Source: Scleroderma bovista (lineage: Eukaryota > Basidiomycota > Agaricomycetes > Boletales > Sclerodermataceae). From it: 55,198 nucleotides of DNA. The position numbers were made by a program, and so were the translations under genes. Shown piece after piece: positions 34,001-44,642 of this stretch. The notes beneath the pieces are model-generated. The model saw only the letters and a list, made by a program, of their open reading frames with translations. It made no database searches and was not told the DNA's origin. Within the stretch, counting starts at the first letter, position 1. Each line of letters opens with the position of its first letter. Location: the NCBI GenBank assembly GCA_037178675.1, contig JAYMGJ010000582.1:1-55198 (forward strand). The letters run 5' to 3'.

Positions 34001-34957
34001 ATGATATTCACAGACGGCTCAAGTCACAACGGCCAAGTAGGAGCCGCAGCAACCCTGTTCATCGACCACAACCACGTCGCCACCCTATGCCGACACCTAG
34101 GCAAAGCAACCGAACACACAGTATTCGAAGCTGAAGCAGTCGGACTTGTCCTCGCAGCCCATCTACTCACCCAAAGGAGAGAAATCACCTTCCCCGCGAC
34201 GATTTTCGCCGACAACCAAGCGGCAATATGCTCTAGCTCCCACCCCACGGCCAAGCCGGGTCATTACCTGCTGATTCACTTCAGGAAGCTAATGAAACAC
34301 CTACAGGACAAAAAGAACGTCGACCGCGAAACCCTTTCACTTAACTGGATCGCAGGACACGTGGACATCTTAGGCAACGAACTAGCAGACCATGAAGCAA
34401 AACTGGCAGCAACTAGCTCAACCAACGCATCGCCCCGGCACCTACTTCCCAAAATCTTACGCAAGCCCCTCCCGGCAAGCGTCTCAGCAGTCAAGCAAGA
34501 TCATAACACCAAGTTACAAAACAAATGGCAAAGAATGTGGAAACGGTCACCACGCCACGACCACATGACATCTATAGACCCTTCCCTCCCATCTAAAACA
34601 TTCACGAAACTGACGAAGTACCTAGGCAAGAAGCACACGTCTATTTATGTTCAACTCAGGACGGGACACATTCCCCTTAACAAGCACCTCTACCGCTTCA
34701 AATGCAGCGATACTCCCATGTGTCTGCAATGTAACGACGGACGCCCGGAGTCGGTACACCACTTCCTGTTCGAATGCCCAAGATATGACAGAGAGAGACA
34801 CGCACTAAGAACCAAGTTAGGCCAAAAGGTGCTATCCACACAATGCCTGCTCGCGGAAAAATGGGCCCAGAGAGCCCTGTTTACCTACATCAACGAAACC
34901 AAATGGCTAAAAGCCACATTCGGTGAAATCTCCCTGCCGCCAGAAAAACCCGACTGA
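31043..34957 (+). pseudogene. LINE ORF2: APE endonuclease, reverse transcriptase, RNase H; disrupted
   Basis: The start ATG overlaps the ORF1 stop. Codon 14 is TGA (31082-31084) before IWQQNLNKS, a block normally preceded by a residue such as Arg. The endonuclease has LAIQEPSLNS and VWLGDFNRHHLLW. The RT has the YKAPGLDGV block, PIALLNTTAK, DIEGAFPN, GIGQGDPFSMLLY and FVDDTVLL. One extra base near 32704 shifts the frame inside RT (NTTAK to LLSSIVTDR), and a compensating one-base loss near 33998 restores it before RNase H (IFTDGSSHNGQ, EAEAVGLV, IFADNQAAI, IAGHVDILGNELAD). A terminal CX2CX8HX4C-type site (CLQCNDGRPESVHHFLFEC) follows. It ends at TGA 34955-34957. No functional product is expected from this copy. 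Confidence 0.88.
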
Positions 34958-35520
34958 CACTTGTCTATGCCATAGCCCCATGCATATGTACACACCATGC
35001 CGCACCCCTCATCATCAAGATAGAAGTGGCAAACAACAAGTAGACACAAATGCGTAAGAAGTCAAGAAGGTACAAACCCTCGTAATACCAAAGGGAAAGT
35101 GGTCAACTCCGCAACAAGCCCACCGCAAACGCAGTCACCACCTGCTACTGTTACCGCCTACAAGCCACATTCCGTGTAGACACCCCGCAAACCCACGCAA
35201 TACAGTTAGCACCAGACTACGTTATTTGCATCCTTGTCCTCCCGCTGGTCCTGCTCGCCTCTACAGAGGCAGCCGAGATCATGTCAGTAAAGACCAAAGC
35301 TATCCCAATACACTATACACCCCTCCCCCCCAAAGTCAGGACGGCGCGTCTAAAACGCGTGGCGGGAATGAAGCGGACCACTGGGGGACCTTACGTCCTG
35401 GCCAGTGGGGCATTCGCGCGTCCGGGGATTGGGTGTTAGGCCACAGGGGGCCTTACAATAGATCCCAGCCAGTAGAGTGCAATATGAGGCACAATGCCTC
35501 GACGCACTATAATTTGACTC
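34958..35520 (+). other. 3' UTR of the LINE
   Basis: The stretch between the ORF2 stop and the A tail. No gene is present. It should hold the signal recognised by the element's own reverse transcriptase; nothing specific can be shown. Confidence 0.6.
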
Positions 35521-36534
35521 AAAAAAAAAAAAAAACTCCCTTCCATTTCATTAATTTTAGCACCCTCCACATCCTGGATACTCTAAGTAGCTCCCTGTAT
35601 CTGTCCTATTACTGAGGTAAGAGACATGTAATGTGTTTCCGGTCCACTCACTGGCACAAGGTGTGGAAAGGCATTGGATGTAATCCTGTGGAGTTTGCTG
35701 TAATAGTTCATGGCAGAGGTTCCACATTCCACATTATCCTGGATGAAGTCATCCAATACCTGAAAGGTAAAGACAGTCCTTGGTTCCTTAGTGGTGGCAG
35801 GAAAGAGGCCGGCCATCATCAGCTGAAGGTGTGAATCCGGTGACCCCTGACAGTTGCAGTACATCACATCGCAGAATTGTACTCCCGAAGTGTGCACCAC
35901 AGTCAAGAAGGTTCTGCTGTTCGGTACTTTGAGATGGGGAGGTGAGCCTGAATCCACAGATTCCTCATGGTCCTGTGCTCCTTCCTCTAGGTCATCGGAG
36001 AAATCTAATTCTGCATGACCACCACTCGGACAAGGATCCCCACCATGTCCAAGGTGCAGCACCAACCCCGCCTACAACATCAGACATTGTTATTGAGTCA
36101 GAATGAAAGCACTCACAAGCCAGAGAGAGGAGTCTTCAAAGAAGGCCAAATTCCATTGTTGAACCTGGTGGAAGGGCCAGAGCTTATGCTGGTTCCTGCA
36201 ACAGGCTGTGCAGAACACCAGCCAGTGTGCACAATCTATGCATCTGTAGCTGCCATCCCCACTACACAATATGCAAATCCGTGGACAGGGGGGAGCTTCC
36301 ATGGCAAGAATGATTGAGAGATATTTCTGTTTATGGGGCAGCCATGCCCGGAGATAGCTGTTCTAAAAGCGATGTCCATGAGATACAGGGTAATATATTG
36401 TGGAATAATACTCTACCTGATTTTTGGTTGTTTTAAATTGTTTCAAAGGAGGTGGATCGTCTAGCTCCTGGTAAGCATCTTCATCACCATTTTGAAACAC
36501 ATTGTGTTCTGCCATGATGGATGAGCAAGCCACT

Positions 36535-39438
36535 ATGGAAAGCCAGACCATCGCGCCCCATTTTTCGGAATGACTAATGCATTTTGCCGAAATCATTTCT
36601 TGATTTGTAAAATGCATTCGGCGAGACTCCAGTCACCGTTTTGCAAAATATCAAATGTCAACGTTCAAATACCACAAAGCGGAAGTTGAAATTGCAAATG
36701 TGTGTGGTCGTTAGCTTGTTTCGTTTACTATCACAGGTTCCCTACACACACCCGCCCGGATTTGTATACACACGGCACGAACACCTGCAAACTCCCTTGT
36801 CGGCAAGGGAACCATGACAACACTAACAATGATGGCGATAATGGACAGCGACGATGATGCAAGGGGAAGCACAGTCGCTGACCAGGGGACATCTGCGTAT
36901 GGCGGTGACAACAATGGGTCTGGAAATGATGGTGGCCTGACAATGGTGCGTGTGTGGCCACTGCCACGGCAGCACGACTATGAGATGACAGCAAGGGGAC
37001 ACCGCAAAGGCAGCACAAGACGATGACAATGACGGTGACGAGGTGGTGTGTGTAGCCAGTTCCACGGCAACAGTGACAATGGCAGGGCATGACTGCAGTG
37101 ATGCCATTGACAACTGAAATGGCAATGGCAATGGCAAGGCACGGCGGCAGCGATGACGACAACGACAACATGGAGGCCCACAGCAGCGACAATGACGACG
37201 ATGGCGTGACGCATGGGATGGGGACGACCACACCAGCACGATGATGGTAATGACGACGAGGGGAGGACATGTGTGCCTGCTGGTATGATGACAATGCCAA
37301 TGACGACGACGATGAGATGGCATGCATGGCCAGTGCCATTGTGGCACAACGTTGTTGACGACAATGTTGGTGGTAAGAGGGGGACAAACGTGCATACGAG
37401 CTGGTGCAACAACAATCATGATGACAAAGGGGGATCTGCGACGACAACGCCAAGGGACGGATGCGTAGTGCCAGCTGGTGCAAGACCATGACCACTATAT
37501 ATCCACCTTCCCCGTCACTCCAAGGGTTCATTTTTTTCTCTCTGTAATATTTCACCCATACACACTTGCCCGAGGCATCAGTGACAGGCTACTAGTAGCG
37601 CTGAATGTGCAGATGCGGACGATGATCCGCACGAGACGAACTGCAGGAGCTGCGAGCAACACCACAGAGGCTGCCAATTGAGGGCAAGCCATGCGAGTGT
37701 GAGCGGCAGGGTGCACGAGCAGAACACTCAAGATTTCGAATGAAGTTGGGGACATCGACAGAACGGTGGTGCTGGATGAGAAACCAGTGAGGTTTGCGCG
37801 TGTCGGCCTCCAGAAAGTGAAACTACATCCAGAAGTAGGTCGTCAATGCAACGTGGCAGACTACAAGTCTGAGGACACGTCAATGGAGTCGAGAAGCCAT
37901 GAGAGGTATGGGTGAGCACACATGCATTGCCAAGTCAGAAAAGGTCGTCCAAACACTGGCAGAATGTTGGCAGCAATTAGGTGCCCATGGCCATCATGAA
38001 TGAGCTGGTGGAGCTCCTGATGACGATGATTGAGCTGTACACAGATGACAGCAAGATGTGCGCACACGTACAATCTGGAAGCATGCGTTGGCATGCAGGC
38101 GATGCAAATGGTCCTGGAAACAGAGCAATGGCTCGAGTCATCATGCAGATCAGTTGAACAGTCAGGCAGGTGGATTGAGAGGTCCACCAGATGCATGGAA
38201 CTTGTCAAACAGTGCTGAAACAGCTTGTATGTGACATGATGAAGGCGTGGGCATGTACAGGCTGGGTGTTGGAAGCATCAAATGCAGCATCGAGGTGATG
38301 AACAGCATTGGAAGCCGCACGGATGCGTTGAGCAGACACAGAGGTGTGAAGCATCGAAACAAGCACAAATAGGACTGCAACTGTACCGGAGAACGTTAGA
38401 ATGCAAAGGAAGTTAAATCAGGACACCTTGAGTGACCCGAACCTACCGATCAATGGAAAAGGGTCGGCACGGGTGATAGCGACCTATACAAATCATGGAA
38501 TGCACCAGTCAAGGCACTGATGATCCCAAGTCGAAGATGTGTCTTTGGATTGGTTGATGCTGAAGACAAGCAGATGGTGGCGTGTGGAACGGCCAGCAAC
38601 GGCGATCGGCGAGGTGATAATGGCAGCATGGACACCACAACTACTAGCAGCGGCGCAACTCAGCGCAAGTGGAATCAGTGCTGCTGGCTGAACATACTAG
38701 TCAGCATATGCATCAAGAAAATTTGCAAGACTTGAGGGGCTTACCAGTGTCATCTGAAACACCCACCAAGTAGTATCCAGAGTGTCCGTACGGTGTCAGT
38801 AAGCATCAAGGCAACATGCAAGGACCAAAATCAAGGCTGTAAAGGTCAGCCAAGCACAAGAACACGAAACGGCTTACCTAGTGCATGCTGTGCTACCACC
38901 CAAGAACACTTCAAAACATTGCTAATATAGCCCAGTCTATAGACCCAGGCGTCGATGTGCGTGGACAGATCAAGATCATATCTATAAACATCAGTCGAGT
39001 GCTGGAGGGTCAGAACACTTACCTTGGACGAGCCAATGCAATGCGGTCAATGTGGAAGCATTAAAATGAAACCAAAATGCTGTATAAACTTTCTGGCGAG
39101 TTTAGGATGCTGGGGCTTGACCTCTGCCATGCTGTATGTAGCAGGTGTTAAACAAGGTGTTTGCCGTCAATGATGGCCTTTTTCTAGTCATGATAATAGT
39201 AGTAGATGATGTACTAGTATTTGAAGTTTGAACATGGACTTTTGATTTCGACATTTGATGGTCTGACCTTACACATTTGCTATTTTGACTTACGCATTGT
39301 GGTATTTGAACTTTGACATTTGATATTTTGCAAAGTGGTGACTGGAGTCTCACCGAACGCAATTTACAAATCAAGAAATGATTTCGGCAAAATGCATTAG
39401 TCATTCCGAAAATGGGGCGCGATTGTCTGGCTTTCCAT
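36535..39438. mobile_element. 2.9-kb non-autonomous TIR transposon inserted in KDZ exon 1
   Basis: The ends are inverted repeats of about 150 bp starting ATGGAAAGCCAGAC; 36535-36680 is the imperfect reverse complement of 39300-39438. The flanking duplication AAGCCAC (36527-36533, 39439-39445) plus one mismatched base suggests 7-8 bp, as for hAT or Mutator elements. Deleting the element with one duplication joins SPTVA to CSSIM in the KDZ frame. The interior has Asp/His-rich low-complexity frames (gac/gat repeats, 36780-37480) but no transposase motif. It must have been moved in trans. Confidence 0.75.
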
Positions 39439-39604
39439 AAGCCACAGTAGGAGATGCCTTAGATTGCATAGCCTGTTGACCCTTTCTTCTGGGAGTGACC
39501 TTTTGAAACTTATCAATTGATCCTCTAGTTGTTTTCACAGTCTTCCACACCACATGGGTCACAGAGGTAGAAGAGGTCACTCCAGATATCCTCGACTTCC
39601 CCAT

Positions 39605-39939
39605 GATTGATAGGCTTGGTGCAAACTTCAGTAGGAAATGCCTCATTGCAACATCATGGATCACAATCATCGCATCCAGATCTGTGTATCTTGTCTGAGA
39701 TTGGTACCGATTGGCATCAGGAACATTAGGTACACTGCCTATATATAGTAGGTGATTTGCCGATTTGTGACATCGGCTACTTCTTATGGTTAGTGATCCA
39801 CTGCACCGGAACCATAGCTAACCTCAAAAGGAAATTGTTTGGATCGAAGGAACTTTACATGACAGCTGAGGGAATTCCATTCAACATGGTGCACGCTATG
39901 ATATGGAGGGCTTCACCAACAAAGTCTACCACATTCACA
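39605..39939. promoter_or_regulatory. Shared divergent promoter region of KDZ and gene C
   Basis: 335 bp lie between the KDZ start (39604, minus) and the chosen gene C start (39940, plus). 'tatatatagt' at about 39741 is a TATA-like element suited to gene C. An in-frame upstream ATG at 39757 could extend gene C, which would shorten this region. Confidence 0.4.
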
Positions 39940-41805
39940 ATGACTTCAAGCGACTCAGACTCCCATTCATCTTCTGAATCATCTCATCCTACAGAACCAG
40001 AGGATCCCACGACCACTGGACTGGTAGGGGAGAATACTCCAGGGAAACTCACCTCCGAGGAAATAGAGATTCTTCATGCAAACCTCGAAGAGTGGAAGGC
40101 TTTAAAGGGGGACAGGAGGAAGCCTGTGAATAGGAGGGTCCGTGATCTCATTAGACACCTGCCTGCAAATGAGTACATCTTGGGAGAGGACTGGAAAGCT
40201 AAGTTGGGTGTAGGTGATGTTGTATTCCGCTCTGCAAAGGCTAACATTTTATAGCACATCAAAAGCTGGTTTTATAACCATGGCCAGTCCCGAGCACACA
40301 AGGGATGCTGAAGTGGGGGCAAAATTGGACTGCACGGAGGGTAATAAGGGAGCAGAAGCGAATGGAGATTCAGCAAGAATTCCAACAGCACGGTATCGGG
40401 GTTGGCAGCAAGGAAATGATAGGAGGGTACCAGAAGACCGTTGGAAGGCTGATGAAAAAGGTTACCAAGGATGAAATGAAAGAGGCAGAGTGGGTTGCTC
40501 AGGAGTGGAACGAGGTCCAACCACCGCCAGAGGTACAGGCTATGTATGTACACATTTCTAATCTTTTGTATGATACACCTCACAGGTCTTCAGTGCAGCT
40601 GAGAAAAAAGGCCGGAAGTATACTCGTGAGTATGCAGAAACTATGTGGAAGCAGTGTGGTACCCAGGTGGTGGTGATGGTGGCTTGGAAGGATCAGAACG
40701 GAAAGGTGATGGCCGGCATGTAAGTGGAAACATGGCAGTTACACATTGAGATGACCGGAACAATTACAGACATGATTTCAATGATGAACTCGGGAATGCA
40801 AGTACATTTCCGGACTGGGAAGGAATGGAGGAAAAATGGTTGAGGTATGCTTCTGATGTATTCAAGGCCGGCGAGATTCCGGATGGAGACCAGGCAGATG
40901 ATGAGGATGAGGATGCAGATCAACATCCTTGAAAGATTGTCAAGAAGGGTAAGAAAAAGGCACAAGTAAGCCTCCAAACCCTTGACAGCGGGATTCCGCA
41001 ACTTCCGAACATCCTTGACATGCATGTGCCGGAGAAACAGGACATCATCCGGGCATTCGTGACCTGTCACTACCGTAAGTTACTTGGATTTAGGTGAGGG
41101 GTAACTAACTAAGGCACAATAGGTCGTGCTTGTGGAAAGGAAAGAGCAACTGTACCATGGATGAGCATCGCAGAAGACCTGCAAGGTTATATTGAAAGCA
41201 AGTACCTCCCTTCTGATGTCTCATTGAAGGAACCTAGCAAAATGGGTGGTGTGCAAGTGACTCAGATCCTGGAATTCTGGAGGAGGAGACAACAAATAAA
41301 TCCACAAGATGTATTTAGGTTCATGGCCTGGAAGGATGCCGAGGGAGCATTACAAAGGTCGGTTGGTGAAGATGAGCACCGGTCAGACAAGGCCCTTGGA
41401 AAGAGAAAGAGACAAGGTGAGCGAATTTCTCTGAATTGTGGAGTCTCTACTAAAAATATTACATAGAGGACCAATGGGATGAGGGTGATTCCCCCAATGA
41501 AGGCATTACTGACCGAACCAGAAGTCAGAAGCACAACCGGCCTGCCCCAAAAGCTCATGCACCGGCTGGTGACACTATCGCAGTTCCCCCCACGCAGCGA
41601 CGTCCATGCCAGAAGAGAGGAACAGGTATGTTCATTGAATAGAATTGACAGGATAATGACATTATTATTAGATAATGTGGTTCCGGGGGATATTCCCATA
41701 GCTGGTCCTGGTAATACAGTCCGGCAGTCCAAAAGGCAAAGAAGGGCAACAGAAAGAGCGGATCATGATGCACCTACACCCCGTGATAAAAGGAAAAAGA
41801 GATAG
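39940..41805 (+). pseudogene. Gene C: unknown KDZ-linked gene with basic C-terminus
   Basis: Divergent from KDZ. Exon 1 (MTSSDSDSHSSSESSH...) is acidic and Ser rich, then KLTSEEIEILHANLEEWKAL and RRVRDLIRHL. After an intron ending at about 40253 comes HIKSWFYNHGQSRAHKG, a helix block like those in mushroom proteins of this type. A one-base loss near 40305 shifts the frame to MLKWGQNWTARRVIREQK. Later exons hold VFSAAEKKGRKYTREYAETM, DFNDELGNASTFPDWEGM, VPWMSIAEDLQGYIESKYLP, KEPSKMGGVQVTQILEFW and a Lys/Arg-rich end (RDKRKKR) before the TAG. A TGA at 40930-40932 fits a lost CGA. Introns are about 48-55 bp. The WF-N and basic parts suggest DNA or chromatin binding, but that is only a guess. Confidence 0.55.
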
Positions 41806-41849
41806 ATTACATATATATATTTTATGAATGTGTCCTGTTGTCAAATGTG

Positions 41850-42960
41850 GTACCTATTGATATCATTACCACTGGTCTCATCCCATATGATACCAGTATC
41901 CTTATCATCAGCCCGGATCACTGCCGGTCACCATACTAGCAGTATTGTCAGCACTGGCCCACACAAGACCAGTATCCTTATTATTGGCCAGTACAATCTG
42001 TATAATTATTATAGGTCAATTTGGAACTGATCTGGTCTGGTATCTAACAGTTGTGTTCTTAGACCATTATGTTTGTATAATGATTACCAGTTCACTACTA
42101 CCAGTGAGTATACTACCAGTATGATCACAACCGGCCGGTATGCTACCAGTATGGTCACTACCAGTAGGTATCCTATTGACCAGTGAGTATACAAGCAGTA
42201 TGGATTATTGGCCAGTACTATCTTACCAGTATGGGGACGATCAGCCCACACTATACCAGTATTCATATCAGTGGCCAGTACTATCTGCATGATTATTCCA
42301 CTGTCAATATTCCACTGATCTAGTCTACTATCCACAGGCCAGTACCATCATCTTAGTATCATAGGCCGGTATCATCACCACTAATGGGATGGTCACCACT
42401 GGCCCACACAAGACCGGTATCCTTCCAGTGCAATCTGTATAATCATTACTAATCAATATGCAACTGATCCGGTCTGGTAGCTACCAGTATGGTCAGTACC
42501 GGCCAATATGCTACCGGTATGGTGACTACTGGCTGGTATGCTACCAGTATGGTCACCACCGCTCAGTATACTACCGGTATGCGTGGCACCGGCCCACAGA
42601 AGACCGGTATCCTTATTATTGGCCAGTACAATGTGTATAATTATTACCAATCACTATGCAACTGATCTGGTCTGGTAGCTACCGGTATGGTCACTACTAG
42701 CTGGTATGCTACCGGTATGGTCACCACTGCTCAGTATACTACTGGTATGTGTAGCACCAGCCCACACAAGACTGGTATCCTTATTATTGGTCAGCACAAT
42801 ATGTATAATTATTACTAAATATGCAACTGATCTGGTCTGGTATCTAACAGTTGTGTTCTTAGACCATTATGTTTGTATAATGATTACCAGTCAGCACACT
42901 CTGGGTGTAGTCACCACCGGCTACATCGGTCTGATGAAGATTGCATTGGTACTACAAAAG
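41850..42960. repeat. Internal minisatellite with higher-order structure
   Basis: Degenerate relatives of the ACCGGT array ('ctaccggtatggtcactact', 'gcccacacaagaccggtatc'). A longer unit recurs: a stretch of about 65 bp beginning 'actgatctggtctggtatct' is essentially identical at about 42025-42090 and 42826-42891, with shorter related segments at about 42465 and 42660. It separates gene C from gene D. Confidence 0.8.
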
Positions 42961-42967
42961 TACTACA

Positions 42968-44001
42968 CTACAGAAGGGATGGATCTAATTTTACTGTTGC
43001 CAACCATTGAGTCTCCTCCTTTTCTGCTGCTTTGGCCAATTCATCCCGGAATTTTGACCATACCCGGTGCCGCCGGACCAACTCCCTCCATCGGCTGGTG
43101 GCTTCCACCAATCTATTTGCATATTGGGTATATGCTGCAATTAGTTGGCTATCTTGCATGGGGTGGATTGGTTGCTCATTGAAAAAAGTCACCGATCTGG
43201 TGATTCGCCTTGCCATTTCCACTGTGATTGTGTCAGACAGCATAACTGAAGGGCTCCAGACATACATTGTGTCAGGGGTACATCTCCCTCCCGCACAGCA
43301 TACCTTGCAGACTCCCTTGCTAATAATTCATAGAGCTCATCTAGCGGTATGCAAACATTAGGAATGGGTTCATAGGTGGCATATAGCAGAACCTACCATC
43401 ATCATTTCGCATCTCCGGAGATGCAGTATTGTGCTTTGAAGCTGGGGGTGTTGCAGATGCACAAAGTGGACTCTCAGTGAGATCAATAAAAACAGGGCCA
43501 GTGGTAGGTTTTGGCCGGACTGCATTGCTGTGGGAGGTATTTGTTCTGTCCGGTGAGTGCCATGGGGATCCGAGGGGGGGAACAAAGTCCCTGGACTGAC
43601 TCCTGCAAGGTGAATTGAGGTGTGGAGTGGCAAGAGGAGTAAACGCATGCATAGTAGTAGATGGTGAGCTGATTTGGGGTTGAAATAGAGAACCGGATGG
43701 TGAAGACATCGGTGATGCCAAAACCCATGAGTGCCGCGCCACCGGTGAGTCAAATGGAGGGGGCGAAAGTGATGCAAATGAATTGGGAGATAATGGGGAT
43801 GAATTAGATATATCATGGGGGATGGAACCTTTCCGACATAGGGGAGAAAGCGATTATTGGTTCCGGCCCACAGGTAAATTTGGTGTCCTCGGAGAATGAG
43901 TGGAGAGGAGCCTCAGGAGTTGGGGACGAATCAAGGGAGCCAATGGGGGGTTCTGAACCTAGTGTGAAGCTTTCATCAGCACTTTGCTCATTGACCGACA
44001 T
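42968..44001 (-). CDS. Gene D: Ser/Pro-rich unknown protein with SUMO-interaction-like motif
   Basis: I do not recognise the family. From ATG 44001: MSVNEQSADESFTLGSEPPIG, then, after a probable 46-bp intron ending near 43832, a long disordered Ser/Pro region (GSIPHDISNSSPLSPNSF, ISSPSTTMHAFTPL). Near 43480-43500 it holds VFIDLTES, the hydrophobic-Asp-Leu-Thr pattern of SUMO-interacting motifs. A further intron near 43350-43400 leads to DELYELLARESARYAVREG. A frame change is then needed to reach the helical end (TVEMARRITRSVTFFNEQ, WRELVRRHRVWSKFRDELAKA). A 5' exon may exist upstream (an open minus frame at 44104-44307 with CWYPNCTGDHIDYIIHLGV). Whether it is intact is unclear. Confidence 0.45.
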
Positions 44002-44307
44002 GGCATCCTCATCCTCCTCCACTGTGGTGAGTGAACTGGGGCATGAACTTCCACCGGGTGAAGGTTGAACAACTACAATAGTTTGTCACATATCAATGGG
44101 AAATTATTGGGACTTACAGTGCTTCACCTGTCTTGTTGACAAGAACCTTACACATTTTGTTGAATGTTCGGTATCCATCAATGGAATTGTGTTTTGTGAG
44201 AGTAGAACAAATAGGATGCGAACAACCGGGTCAAGGGCAAGAACACCAAGGTGTATTATATAATCAATATGATCACCAGTGCAGTTTGGGTACCAACAGC
44301 CAAGCAA

Positions 44308-44642
44308 GGACCGGTCACTGGTTCCACCACATCGTCATGTGCGAATTATGTTAATCACTATTATTCATGAGGTACATATGATTACCGGCGACTAATTGAA
44401 TTCACTGGTGTGTGTTTGTGGCACTGAAGCAACCGGTTATTGATTTTACATGTGTTCCATTTATCTTGTTTTTTGTCTGCATATCATAATTTGTATTGGA
44501 CCATTGTGCACAATACATGGGAATATGTTATGTAATCATTTTCAACAATATATAGTGGCCATACCGGCATATTTCCCTTGCCTTTCCTCCACCACATTCA
44601 CTCCCATCGAATCCCATCGCATCAACTGCAAAACCTTTATCC
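44308..44642. other. Intergenic region between genes D and E
   Basis: A/T-rich, no gene supported. It is the probable divergent promoter region for gene E (start 44643) and for the possible 5' exon of gene D. Confidence 0.35.

Larger units (their letters stand above)
28901..35535 (+). mobile_element. Full-length Tad1-like LINE retrotransposon
   Basis: A non-LTR element with 5' UTR (28901-29072), two ORFs, 3' UTR and a 15-A tail (35521-35535). It is flanked by an 11-bp duplication CTCCCTTCCAT (28890-28900 and 35536-35546) within the KDZ gene. Domain content (CCHC ORF1; APE endonuclease, RT and RNase H in ORF2) fits the Tad1 clade or a relative. ORF1 is intact; ORF2 has one TGA and two frameshifts. 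Confidence 0.92.
24221..39604 (-). pseudogene. KDZ transposase, split by three insertions
   Basis: Read from 39604 leftward. Exon 1 (MGKSRISG...SPTVA) is split by the TIR element and continues CSSIMAEHNVF; an intron lies at 36363-36416. The next exon carries the CxC2-type zinc region (CILCSGDGSYRCIDCAHW...CTACC), with an intron at 36072-36116, then GLVLHLGHGG and HLQLMMAGLFPAT. A LINE (28901-35535) follows. The core continues with LVLFCPACPQPGVNL, IVMDGNFKAEHM and, after a frame change, CACARHGCF and MVDFQKGEQ; intron 28328-28373; NMDYALVHAVR, where copy 2 of the LTR-like element is inserted; then FYDINCQY, GHKTECFARYA and DGEIMETLWSSLN. The C-terminus has LSLRQGQAND, DPNARG-R and WFRSKALRDRWKEEV. 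The presumed catalytic D (DGNF), D (YDINCQ) and E (DGEIMETLW) are all present. Two TGA codons (25558-25560, 24525-24527) and small frame changes near 24930, 28440 and 35590 make it inactive. Intact length would be roughly 1,000 residues. Confidence 0.85.

Noticed and set aside
33248..34001. Plus-strand frame overlapping LINE RT (Thr/Arg/Pro rich)
   Set aside because: Before about 33998 this frame is out of phase with RT; only its 3' part encodes RNase H.
36731..37555. Cys/His/Ser-rich minus-strand frame of 274 codons
   Set aside because: It is the reverse of a gac/gat microsatellite inside the TIR element, overlapped by equally long frames; no protein motif.
36533..39440. TA target duplication (Tc1/mariner type) for the TIR element
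   Set aside because: The 7-8 bp AAGCCAC reading restores the KDZ frame, while TA leaves a stop.
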